Origin: Qipengyuania_B sp965214525
GTDB lineage: Bacteria > Pseudomonadota > Alphaproteobacteria > Sphingomonadales > Sphingomonadaceae
Reading direction: 5' to 3'
DNA length: 64,000 nt
Assembly: GCA_965214525.1 (NCBI GenBank)
Contig: OZ243959.1
Span: 1,054,001 to 1,118,000, forward strand
The notes below the pieces were generated by a model. It was not told the origin of the DNA. It made no database searches and worked only from the letters and a program-made list of their open reading frames with translations. The translations under genes were made by a program, and so were the position numbers. Of this stretch, positions 46,069-54,678 are shown piece by piece (the first letter of the stretch is position 1; each line of letters begins with the position of its first letter).

Positions 46069-47286
46069 CTAGTGGTGATGCGGTGTCGGCGGTGCAGGCA
46101 CCGGCAGACGCGCATTGGTCATTGGATTGGCGTTCTCGCTGATGCTGTTCATCCGCAAGTACGTCCCGTTGCCAAGGCTCCCGAACGAGCAGTTGAGCAG
46201 CTTGTTGATGCAGTGTTCGTCCCACGCCTTGAGGATGTCGTCCTCCCACGCACCGAACCAGTCGGCGTGGAACGTTTCGCCCTGCCTGCCGCCGGGGTTC
46301 ATCATGGCGCTCGACCATTCAAAGGTCAGCGGCTGGTCGCCTGGCAAGATCTGATAATTTGCCGACAGCGTATAGGTCGGGATGACATACGGGTGCGTGG
46401 CCGGACACTGGACCTTCCAGTTGGTCGAGGCATCCCGTATCTCATACGACATGTGGCTGCGGTGGTCGGGGCTGTCGAGGTCCTTGCCGTTCCAACACGC
46501 GGGCGTGAACAGGTTGGCGCGGAAGGTGTCGCCCTCCTTGCACGCAGCCAGCGCGGTGGCCATGTCCCTGCTCTTCACTGAGGCACAGCTGAAGTTGACG
46601 CCTGCGTAGTTCGGCCAACCAAACAGGAAGCGCAGGCCGCGCGGCGTCCGCACCGGGATGTTGCCGGTACCGGCGAAGTAGGCGTCGTCTGCCGGACGGC
46701 GCTTGTAATACACCGTGAAGTGGTCGGGCATCACGACCTGCTCGACCCCATTGGCGAGTTTCTGCAGCAGCGCTGGCACCCAGTAGGCCGAGCGGTTGAG
46801 AGCGTTGAAGCAGGTGCTGTCGCCGGTCTTGCGCAGGCTTTCGTAGGTGCTGCCGGCGTCGGTCAGCGTATTGCCGAACAGCACATGCAGGTGAGCCATG
46901 CCGTTCTGGCCGGGGAAGACGATGGGGTCGGCATAGGCCAGATGCGACGGGCGGCAATTAAAGCGGAAGGCTCCAACCACGTCCGGTGCTGCGCTCTTGG
47001 CGAGGCTGCTGGTGTAGGTCAGCGCCGGATCAGCGAGGTTTACCCCGCTGGCGACCTTGGGCAGTTCCATGACGCCCTGTTCGCTCAGCACCGCTACCAG
47101 ATTGGGTGCCGGGGTCGGTATAGACGTCGGTGTAGGAGTTGGCGAAGGCGCCGGTATCTTCTCTTTTGGACCTTTCCGTGCGAGCGCTGTTCGTGATGCA
47201 TCATCTGAACCAGCTTCTTCAACATAGCACCCGCTGAGCGACAAAAGCGCTGAAAGCGTAATAACAGACCTGTACACCTGCTTCAT
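46069..47286 (-). CDS. DUF1996 domain lipoprotein
   Basis: 405 residues. The signal ends in a lipobox LSLSGC, followed by a Pro/Thr-rich linker (APSPTPTPTSIPTPAPN) and a DUF1996 domain from about residue 95 (FRFNCRPSHLAYADPIVFPGQ, HLHVLFGNT, PACWNGKDLDSPDHRSHMSY). DUF1996 occurs in secreted fungal and bacterial proteins, sometimes with carbohydrate-binding modules; its activity is unknown. Several His, Asp and Cys residues are conserved-looking. The C terminus ends in PTPHHH. A GAGGGA ribosome binding site precedes the ATG at 47286. It sits alone inside the island. Confidence 0.82.
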   Translation of the reverse strand: MKQVYRSVITLSALLSLSGCYVEEAGSDDASRTALARKGPKEKIPAPSPTPTPTSIPTPAPNLVAVLSEQGVMELPKVASGVNLADPALTYTSSLAKSAAPDVVGAFRFNCRPSHLAYADPIVFPGQNGMAHLHVLFGNTLTDAGSTYESLRKTGDSTCFNALNRSAYWVPALLQKLANGVEQVVMPDHFTVYYKRRPADDAYFAGTGNIPVRTPRGLRFLFGWPNYAGVNFSCASVKSRDMATALAACKEGDTFRANLFTPACWNGKDLDSPDHRSHMSYEIRDASTNWKVQCPATHPYVIPTYTLSANYQILPGDQPLTFEWSSAMMNPGGRQGETFHADWFGAWEDDILKAWDEHCINKLLNCSFGSLGNGTYLRMNSISENANPMTNARLPVPAPPTPHHH

Positions 47287-47445
47287 GGTTTCCCTCACCT
47301 TTCGAAGACGAGGACCGGATGCAGCGTCAGAGTTAAGATCGCCCTTAAGCGAAGGGTAAACCAATAGCTTGGCCGTAGCCTCTGACGTGCTCCGCTGAAA
47401 TTTGACTGCGGTGAGTAAGGTCCTACGCAAGGGAGTCGGACGACA

Positions 47446-47770
47446 ATGAAGCGAAGCAGGTTGAGCAAAGAGCAGATCAACGCGGTTTTGAATGGGGCTT
47501 GAGGCTGAGATGCCGACGGCGGAGATTTGCCGCCGTCACGGGATCAGCTCGATCATGTTTACAAGTGGAAGTCGAAGTTTGGCGGCTCAAAGTGTCCGAA
47601 TCCCGACGGCTGCGGACGCCCGAGCAGGAGAATGCGCGGCTCAAGAAGCTCTTGGGCGGGGCGATGCTCGAACATGTTGGGCTTAGGGTTGCGGCAAAAA
47701 AGTGGTGACGCCCGGCGCAGGGCCGAAGGCGGCGCGAAGTGCCTACCGGGAAGACCTCGCCCATGCTCCC
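47446..47770 (+). pseudogene. IS3-family transposase OrfA remnant
   Basis: Begins MKRSRLSKEQINAVLNGA then hits a stop; other frames continue with PTAEICRRHGIS, YKWKSKFGG and EQENARLKKLL, AMLEHVGLR, AAKKW. These are the ordered parts of IS3 OrfA (helix-turn-helix then leucine zipper), so there are at least two frameshifts plus a stop. A few bases of a possible OrfB start follow (VTP). No terminal repeats or target duplication were found. Confidence 0.75.
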
Positions 47771-48121
47771 AGACACGTTGGCATCGCTTCAAACGATCAT
47801 GATGAAGGACCGAGCCTCTACCTCTGACTGGTAACAATCAAAGGGCAGGTCACGGCCGGATCGTGAAAGAAGCGCCACCTTGCATCCAGGGCAGATTTCA
47901 ACGGCTCGATTGTTCATTGTAGGAAATAGAGTGCTGCGGTGAGCTTGGCGGTGCCTGAAAAACAGCGCAGTCACCGCCAATTGATTTAACAGCAACGACC
48001 CGCCGAGCTTTTTCGCGAGTTTGAAGGTGTCACTAGTTCGCGTAGCGATATACGCCTGTGAATTGGTAATATCGTCCTGTAAAAATCGATTTGGGCTTGC
48101 AGGGGCGTACCCGACACCGGC
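47771..48121. other. gap between the IS remnant and the methyltransferase gene
   Basis: No credible gene. A 68-codon minus-strand frame at 47789-47995 has CPGC but no ribosome binding site or known family, and was left out. The base composition looks less GC-rich than the core, by eye only. Confidence 0.4.
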
Positions 48122-48745
48122 TCAGGCGTATCCGGTGACAGCGACGAGTGGGTCGCTGCATGTGCCGTCGACGAGCACATGCGTTGCGATGGCTCCGAAG
48201 CCGGCACGCTCAAGGTAGAGACGCACGAGGCCAGCGTGTCCTGCCGTATCAAGCGCAAGCCAAACCGCGACCGCTTTAGTCGGAAAGCAGCGGTTGGAAA
48301 AGCTTACTACAAAGGGCGCGCCAAGTTTTAGCGTGCGCCGCACGTCCGTAAATACCTCTACGGGACGTTCTAGATACTGGACCCCAACGCAGCAAAGCGC
48401 AGCGTCAAGGATCTTGGCGGTGAGCGGCAGTGTCGGCTCGTTGTTCAGGTCCTGCACGAACCAACGTGTCAGCCGCGGGTTGGCGGCAAGCTCGTGTGAA
48501 TTCATGCCGTGACCGATTACTTCGCCGTAGCCGACATCGTGCGGCAGGTGACTGACCCAGCTCGACATTACGTCGAATACTGTGCCGCCAGCGGGTACGA
48601 TGCTGCGGTAGTGCGAGGTAAGCGCTGTCACCGCCGTCTCGTCGATGTGGTTCACGAACCGAGGTGGCGCGTAGAATAGAAGATCGTCGCTGCGGTCCTC
48701 TTTGGCAAACGCATGCGGCGGCAAGTCGGGCAGCAAAATTCTCAT
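48122..48745 (-). CDS. class I SAM-dependent methyltransferase domain protein
   Basis: 207 residues. After an N-terminal region with LPPHAFAKEDRSDDLLFYAPPRFVNH, the Rossmann-like part shows GGTVFDVMSSWVSHLP (motif I position), VIGHGMNSHEL, LDAALCCVGVQYL (motif IV area) and LKLGAPFVVSFSNRCFP. The motif I glycine pattern is weak. Small-molecule methylation is the likely role. Gene inside the island, no clear partner. Confidence 0.7.
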   Translation of the reverse strand: MRILLPDLPPHAFAKEDRSDDLLFYAPPRFVNHIDETAVTALTSHYRSIVPAGGTVFDVMSSWVSHLPHDVGYGEVIGHGMNSHELAANPRLTRWFVQDLNNEPTLPLTAKILDAALCCVGVQYLERPVEVFTDVRRTLKLGAPFVVSFSNRCFPTKAVAVWLALDTAGHAGLVRLYLERAGFGAIATHVLVDGTCSDPLVAVTGYA

Positions 48746-49049
48746 CCGTCTTGAAACGCGGCGCGCGGCAAAAGGACACCCGCTACTGGCGCCACATCAA
48801 TTCTCGCGCAGCGGTTGGAAGTAGGCCGGTTGCTGACTGGTAGGTTCTGGGCGCCATACACAGAAACCGCCATTGACAGCTAGGCCGAGTGCAGTTGCAA
48901 CGGCTGCGGACAAGTCTGGTTCGCGCTTGAGCGGAGAAAAGGTGTCAAAGTTCACGATCCTTTCGCTTTTCACATGCCCGTCTTCGAACTGTCCCCAAGG
49001 TTTCATTCTCCCGCACCATAGTGCCTCGTCTCCATCGAACGAGGGTTCC
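48746..49049. other. upstream region of the TonB receptor gene
   Basis: About 300 bases. A minus-strand frame (48797-49057) reads like a protein in part (VNFDTFSPLKREPDL, GLAVNGGFCVWRPEP) and could be a small gene before the methyltransferase, but it would cross the receptor start and has a poorly spaced binding site. No Pho box or iron box was recognised. Confidence 0.35.
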
Positions 49050-51410
49050 ATGCACATCAGCGCATCTTTCCGCCTGGCCGTTCTCGCCGCCGCATCGCTC
49101 ATGCCCCACGCCGCCTTCGCTCAGGCGGCGGCGCAGCCCGACACCAGCGCGGAACCTGCCGCCTTGGGCGATGTCATCATCGTCACCGCGCAGAAGGTGG
49201 AGCAGCGCGAGACGGATGTGCCCATTACCATCTCGGCCGTTAGCGGGGAGCAGATCGCGGAGCTTGGCGTCACCGACCTCGACGAGCTGTCGAACTACGT
49301 GCCCGGCCTGAATATCCAGGAGCAGAGCGCCAACAATCCTGGCATCGTCATCCGCGGCGTCACGTCTGACTCCGGCTCGGCACAGCAGGGGCCGCGCGTA
49401 ACCTTGTACTATAACGGCGTCGACATCTCACGCTCGCGCGGCTCCTACCAGGCAATCTACGACCTTGAGCGGGTCGAAGTCATCAAAGGACCGCAAGCGA
49501 CCCTGTTCGGCACCGCTTCGGCGGTGGGCGCAATCAGCATCATTTCCGCCCGGCCCCGGCCCGGTTTCTCCGCCGAACTGACCGGCGGTTACGGCAATTT
49601 CGACCAGACGCTGCTGTCCGGCTTCACCAATGCCGGGTCCGACACCCTCGCGGTTAGGGTTGCGGGCGAGTGGCGCACGCGCGACGGCTATGTCGAGAAC
49701 CTGTCGGAGCGGCAGGAGGAAGAACTCTACGCGCAGGATCAGTTGGGCGTGCGCGCCTCCTTGCGCTTCCGGCCGGACGACCGGCTGACGGTGGACCTCG
49801 TCGGCACCTATGACCGGCAGCGCAACAGCGGAACGCCGTTTATCTCCGGCCGCCTACCAGCGTTCCTTGGTGCGCCGGGCGGCGCGGCCAACGCCTTCGG
49901 CCCCGCCAATCTGGGCGGCTCGCCCTTCTCGGCCGAGGCCTTGGGTGATGAGGAGCTCGGGCTTGATCGCGATATCTACGACATCAACCTCACCGCAGAG
50001 TATGAGTTGACCGACAGCCTGACCTTCACCACAGTGAACGGCTACCGCCAGTTCGACAGCGCGGAAGTGTTCGACGCCGATGGCTCGGCCGCACCGTTCC
50101 TGGAGTTCGCCGAGATTGCCGAAGGGTGGCAGTTCAGCCATGAGGGCCGCTTCACCTATCTCGACCCGTCCTGGCGCGCCGCGTTCGGCTGGAACTTCTT
50201 CACCGAGGACGGACGGCAGACCGTGCCGTTCTCGACAGAGGAGGGCACGTTCCTTCAGTGCCTCACGACAGTGGCAACGCCTCGTCCGCTGATTCCCGGC
50301 ATTCCCTGCGTCGCGCCCGACGGCAGCGTGCCGGCGAGCGGAGTAACCGCGCTGGTCACGCAGGGGGCGGCGACAGCTATTCCCTACCGCTCCGTATTCG
50401 AAAACCAGGGCAGGAACGACAGCTACTCCGTTTTCGCTGACGTCACCTTCATCCCCACCGAAGCACTGGAACTGACAGCAGGAGCCCGGCTGTTGATTGA
50501 ACAACGCGAGTCCGGCTATGTCTCAAATGTTCCGCGCTCGGCGATCACCGGCGGCCCCTCCCTCATCCCCGGACAGGTCAGTACCTTTGGCGAGACATTT
50601 ACCGCCGACCGAAGCTACTCCGCCGTCCTGCCACGTTTCAACGCGCTGTTTCGTCTGACGCCGGACATCAACCTGTATGGCACTGTTTCCAAAGGGCGCC
50701 GCTCGCCGGTGGTGCAGCTTACCGCCCGGCGCCTTGCCGATGGTTCTGCCGCGCCCAACCTCCAGCTGGTGCCGGAAGAAACGGTATGGAACTACGAGGG
50801 CGGAGTGAAGGGGCGGACTGGAATCTTCGGGGGCAGCGTTGGCGTGTTCTACCAGCAATATGACGGCTTCCAGGTCAGCGTAATCCAGCCGGACGGCACC
50901 TCGCGCACCCAAAGCGCCGGTTCGGCCAGCAATCTGGGTGTAGAGGCCGAACTCACGCTTGAGCCGACGCCTTGGCTCGGCTTGTTCGCCAACGGTGCCT
51001 ACATCAACGCCAAGATCGACGAGGATGACGCGTTCTCGCCCGCCTTCAGCGGTGCGCGGTTCCGCCTGCAACCAAAATATCAGGCGGCGGCCGGCTTTAC
51101 TGTGGACACTCCGCTTGGCACTGGGGTTCGCGTCTTCGCCACCCCGTCCGTCACCTATCGCAGCCGCCTCTTCTTCGAACTGCCCAACAATCCGCTGATT
51201 TCGCAGGACGAGGTGCTGCTGGTTAATGCGCGGGCCGGGGTGAGCTTCGCCGACGACCAGTTCGAACTGGCAGGCTTTATCCGAAACGCTTTCGACGAGG
51301 ATTACCTGCTGGATGCCGGCAACACCGGCGGGGCGTTCGGCATCCCGACCTTCATTCCCGCCGAGCCGCGCTTTTATGGCATCCAGCTGACTGCGCGGAT
51401 CGGCGGTTGA
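49050..51410 (+). CDS. TonB-dependent outer-membrane receptor
   Basis: 786 residues: signal peptide ending HAAFAQ, TonB-box-like DVIIVTAQK at about residues 44-52, plug domain (DLDELSNYVPGLNIQ, GIVIRGV, RVEVIKGPQATLFGTASAVGAI), then a beta-barrel ending FYGIQLTARIGG. Belongs to the large iron/vitamin/carbohydrate receptor group common in sphingomonads. The next gene, ten bases on, is a PhoD-type phosphatase, so uptake of phosphate esters or their organic part is a fair guess. The ATG at 49050 starts the signal peptide. Confidence 0.92.
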   Translation: MHISASFRLAVLAAASLMPHAAFAQAAAQPDTSAEPAALGDVIIVTAQKVEQRETDVPITISAVSGEQIAELGVTDLDELSNYVPGLNIQEQSANNPGIVIRGVTSDSGSAQQGPRVTLYYNGVDISRSRGSYQAIYDLERVEVIKGPQATLFGTASAVGAISIISARPRPGFSAELTGGYGNFDQTLLSGFTNAGSDTLAVRVAGEWRTRDGYVENLSERQEEELYAQDQLGVRASLRFRPDDRLTVDLVGTYDRQRNSGTPFISGRLPAFLGAPGGAANAFGPANLGGSPFSAEALGDEELGLDRDIYDINLTAEYELTDSLTFTTVNGYRQFDSAEVFDADGSAAPFLEFAEIAEGWQFSHEGRFTYLDPSWRAAFGWNFFTEDGRQTVPFSTEEGTFLQCLTTVATPRPLIPGIPCVAPDGSVPASGVTALVTQGAATAIPYRSVFENQGRNDSYSVFADVTFIPTEALELTAGARLLIEQRESGYVSNVPRSAITGGPSLIPGQVSTFGETFTADRSYSAVLPRFNALFRLTPDINLYGTVSKGRRSPVVQLTARRLADGSAAPNLQLVPEETVWNYEGGVKGRTGIFGGSVGVFYQQYDGFQVSVIQPDGTSRTQSAGSASNLGVEAELTLEPTPWLGLFANGAYINAKIDEDDAFSPAFSGARFRLQPKYQAAAGFTVDTPLGTGVRVFATPSVTYRSRLFFELPNNPLISQDEVLLVNARAGVSFADDQFELAGFIRNAFDEDYLLDAGNTGGAFGIPTFIPAEPRFYGIQLTARIGG

Positions 51411-51420
51411 GGAGCGACGC

Positions 51421-53095
51421 ATGACGCGGATGGTGGTGAACCGGCGCGGCCTTCTCGGGATGCTCGGCGCGTCCACGGCGGCGGCGCTTCCAGGCTGCGC
51501 CACTACCCCGGCCGCCACCGGGCAGCTTCAGTTCGCGCATGGGGTGGCAAGCGGCGATCCGGCGGCAGATGGCGCTGTGATCTGGACCCGCGTGAGCACT
51601 GAAGCGCGCGGCGATGTGCCATTGCGCTGGCATCTTGCCGCGCTGCCGGGTGGCCCGCCGGTGCGCAGCGGACACCGCCACTGCCCGCGTCTCGGCCGAC
51701 CACACGGTAAAGGTGGAGGTGGACGGCTTGGAGCCGGGAAGGGAATATCTTTACCGCTTCGAGGTAGCCGGCAGCCCGCCCTCTCCCGAAGGCCGCTTCT
51801 GCACGCTGCCGGTTGGCGCGGCCGACAAGGTGGTGCTGGCCGCCGCTTCCTGCCAGCTTTATCCTGGCGGCTACTACAATGCCTACGCCCATATGGCCAA
51901 GGCCGACCGGCTGGATGCTGTGCTGATGCTGGGCGATTATATCTACGAGTACGGTCCGGAAGGCTATGGCAGCGACATTGGCCGCCGCCTCGGCCGCCTG
52001 CCCGATCCGCCGCACGAAACAGTGACACTGGCCGATTACCGCCTCCGCCACGCACAGGTGAAGAGCGACCCCGACATGCAGGCCGTCCATGCCCGCGCCG
52101 CGTTCATCTGCGTGTGGGACGACCACGAGGTGACGAATGACGGATGGATCGGCGGGGCGGAGAACCATCAGCCGGAAACAGAGGGCGATTGGCAGGCGCG
52201 CAAGGCCGCAGCGCTGCAAGCCTATTTCGAGTGGATGCCGATCCGCGACCCCAAGCCGGGGCAAAGCCGCGAGGCGATCTACCGCTCCTTCGAGTTCGGC
52301 AACCTTGCCACCTTGGCGATGCTGGAAACTCGGCTCTTGGCGCGTAGCAAGCAGCTGGAGTTCGCCGGAGCGATAGGCAATGCCGACGAGTACGCGCGCA
52401 TCTTGGCCCGGCTGACGGACGGGGAGCGCGAACTGATCGGGGCCGAGCAGCGCGCATGGCTGCGTGGCGTGCTGTCCGCCTCCGTCGCCCGGCGCAAGCC
52501 GTGGCAGGTAATCGGCAACCAGGTGGTGATGGCGCGAGTCGCCGGACCGGATCTTGAGCGCGGTCTAGGCGCTCAGGGCTACGCGCACCTGCTGACGCAA
52601 CTGCCGGGGGGCTTTGAGAGACGGGTGCGCGGGGCGCAGGCAGGCTACCGCGCGGGGCTGCCGTTCAACCTTGACGCCTGGGACGGCTACCCCGCCGCGC
52701 GTGAGCGGCTGTACGACACCTTCCGCGCGAGCGGCGCGAAGCCGATCGCGCTGGCGGGGGACAGCCACGCGGGCTGGGCCAACAACCTCCACGATGATGC
52801 CGGCAATCTGGTTGCGCTGGAGCTAGGCTGCACGGCGATCACCAGCCCCTCCTACGGTTCGCTGCTGCCCGGCATCGGTCGTTTCATCGAGCAGGCAAAC
52901 CGCGAGGTCGCCTACTGCAACCAGGACAAGAAGGGCTATACGCTGCTGACCCTGACGCCGGAGAGAGCGCAGGCGGACTTCGTCACCGTCAGCACGGTGC
53001 TCGACCGCGCCTTTACCGCGGAGGTCGACGCCAGCTTCGTGACCGAACCAGGCCGGGTCGTCCCTTGGCAAAGCCGTGGCGGCGGGGCTACGTAG
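51421..53095 (+). pseudogene. PhoD-type alkaline phosphatase, frameshifted
   Basis: The first frame gives a Tat-like RRGLLGML signal with a lipobox LPGC and the PhoD N-terminal domain (FAHGVASGDPAADGAVIWTRV). About 51672 one extra base shifts the frame; the other frame then carries KVEVDGLEPGREYLYRF, AASCQLYPGGYYNAYAHMA, GDYIYEYG, DDHEVTND (metal site) and GDSHAGWANN. Joined, the protein would be about 557 residues, the full PhoD length. The break may be a sequencing error or a true mutation. It would be a secreted or surface phosphodiesterase/monoesterase using Fe and Ca in known members. Confidence 0.8.
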
Positions 53096-53387
53096 CCTTT
53101 CACTATAGATCAGCTCAACGATTCTTTTAAGCTGAAAACACTTTTGGCCGTCTGCTGAATGTCGGGTCCTGGGCATCGAACTGCAAAAACCGGACTCGGT
53201 CGTTCGGCTTAGTGAATGTCCGCAATGGCGTTCGGATAGACAAAAGACTCAGGCGGGTCAGACCCAGTTGCGGGCATTACGCCTTGAGGCAAAAAGTTGG
53301 GAGCAATGAGACGGCAGGGAACGCCAGTGTCGTGGCAGACGATCTCGGGTGTGTCGTGGCTCCTTACCGTCCTTTTGACACTTTGGC
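53096..53387. other. gap between the phosphatase and TetR genes
   Basis: About 290 bases between the convergent genes. Small frames exist but none with support; no clear terminator was seen. Confidence 0.4.
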
Positions 53388-53977
53388 TCAACTCTCGAGT
53401 TTTCCCAGCAGCGCCAAAGCTTCTGCCAATCCTTCAACCGAGCGCGTCTGTGGCGGCAAATGGTTCAGCGCCCCGTCGGCGGCCAAGGTGGCTAATCCAT
53501 GGGTAGCGCCCCAGGCCAACAAGGCGGCGGCCGGCATTCCCTCGTCGACCGCGCGCGGAGCCCCGCTGAGCAGTGATATCTCCAGGCGGCGCATGGCGGC
53601 GCGGTAGCCAGGGTCATCGACATCAAGCAGAGCGTCCCGGAACACCGCTCTGACCGCTCCAAGCCGAAGCGTAGATAACCCACACCGGTGCGATAGAACG
53701 CAAGTCTTGCGTCTTTCTCGCCGACGGCTTCTCGCTCCATGTAATCCGCAAGGTCGCCGGCGCAGCGCGTGGCGAACGCGGTGAGCAGAGCCTCCTTGTC
53801 CGCGAAGTGGCGGAATGCCGCTGCATGAGAAATTCCGATTGCTTTGGCGGCAGCCCGGATGGTGACGGCCTCGATGCCATTTTTTTGCACAATGGCCTCG
53901 ACGGCGCTGAGCAGGGCCGCGCGGAAATTGTTGCTGCGCGTGAAGGATAACGGCGAACCTCTCCCGTCGCTCCCCAC
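53388..53977 (-). pseudogene. TetR-family regulator, frameshifted
   Basis: The frame from a GTG at 53977 encodes a TetR helix-turn-helix (LLSAVEAIVQKNGIEAVTIRAAAKAIGIS and AAFRHFADKEALL, about residues 22-66). Near 53655-53665 a base is missing; the other frame carries FRDALLDVDDPGYRAAM and ends GLAEALALLGKLES, a TetR_C-like domain. Joined length about 196 residues. It faces the TonB receptor/phosphatase pair and may have controlled it. Confidence 0.72.
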
Positions 53978-54139
53978 CCTTCAGAACAGCCCGTATTGGC
54001 AGCAGTTGAGTGCCGCGTTCGCAAACAGAGAGGCGCGTTCCCGCTTTCGCATTTCTATAAAACGCAGAAATCGTGCCCTAAATGCAATTTGATCCTGCCG
54101 ACAGGTCGCTATCAAGACCTCCGACTGACGGGGGTGACG

Positions 54140-54248
54140 CACCATTGCGGCATCAGTTTTTCCAACTTTCAGGAAAAGTCCGTCACCGTCCCGATAGGTG
54201 CCCGCATTCGCTAAGGCGCCTTGACCGCTACCGCTGGAAGTTTGCCAT
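54140..54248 (-). pseudogene. tyrosine integrase N-terminal remnant (P4 type)
   Basis: Starting at the ATG at 54248 and allowing two frameshifts, the sequence reads as MAKLPAVAVKALANAG then TYRDGDGLFLKVGKTDA, the arm-binding N terminus (DUF4102-like) of P4-family integrases. The rest of the gene is gone. The remnant begins about 195 bases from the tRNA-Tyr 3' end and reads away from it, which is where such integrase genes sit. Confidence 0.65.
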
Positions 54249-54253
54249 TGCTC

Positions 54254-54331
54254 TACGCCCACACTTTCGGGACCGAATTGGGAGCCAAAGTGTGGGGGTA
54301 AGCCACTTTACGCCCACACTATCCCCACACT
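54254..54331. repeat. cluster of four CCCACACT words, probable integrase arm sites
   Basis: CCCACACT occurs at 54258-54265, 54313-54320 and 54324-54331, with an inverted copy at 54289-54296. Two copies extend to TACGCCCACACT. They lie between the tRNA-Tyr end and the integrase remnant, where arm-type binding sites are expected. Confidence 0.6.
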
Positions 54332-54442
54332 CGGTTCCGGCTGCAGGCAAATTGCAGCGGTCAAATGCTGACGACGGAGGGAATGATACCCTTGTTCTTC
54401 TAAATTTCTTGGGGGTTTCGGGGACATTCCGAGAAAGGGCGG

Positions 54443-54528
54443 TGGTGGACAGGGCTGGATTCGAACCAGCGTACGCTTGCGCGGGCAGATTTACAGTCTG
54501 CTGCCTTTAACCACTCGGCCACCTGTCC
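54443..54528 (-). tRNA. tRNA-Tyr (GTA)
   Basis: Minus strand: acceptor GGACAGG/CCTGTCC, anticodon stem-loop CAGACTGTAAATCTG (GTA), long variable arm, T-arm CTGGTTCGAATCCAG and encoded CCA. The long variable arm and GTA fix tRNA-Tyr. Its 3' end is the insertion point of the island. Confidence 0.95.
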
Positions 54529-54678
54529 ACGAACCTGAGGCAAACTTGCCGTTACACCGGCTTCCACCGCCGGCAAAGCAGCTACACCAAGCCAAGACGC
54601 GCCCTTTGGCGAAGCGGCGCTTGCGTGTCAATGGGCGTGCTGGCACGGCCGTTGCCGATGTTCAAAGGGTAGGCGACG

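Larger units (their letters stand above)
45203..54442. mobile_element. decayed genomic island at tRNA-Tyr
   Basis: About 9.2 kb between the tRNA-Tyr 3' end and its partial copy. Inside are an integrase remnant next to the tRNA, an AlpA-like regulator near the far end, an IS3-type fragment and accessory genes unlike the core set outside. The flanks are core genes (FabH-like gene and rlmB). Several genes inside are broken, which suggests an old insertion that can no longer move. Confidence 0.65.

Noticed and set aside
47095..47160. Pro/Thr-rich stretch considered as a DNA tandem repeat
   Set aside because: It is a low-complexity linker of the lipoprotein; the DNA units are not regular.
47789..47995. 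68-codon minus-strand frame with CPGC
   Set aside because: No ribosome binding site, no family, inside a degraded stretch.
48850..49049. Pho box before the TonB receptor
   Set aside because: Only a loose TGTCA word near 48945; the second half does not match.
50523..51518. 331-codon minus-strand frame opposite the TonB receptor
   Set aside because: Shadow; the plus strand carries the full receptor.
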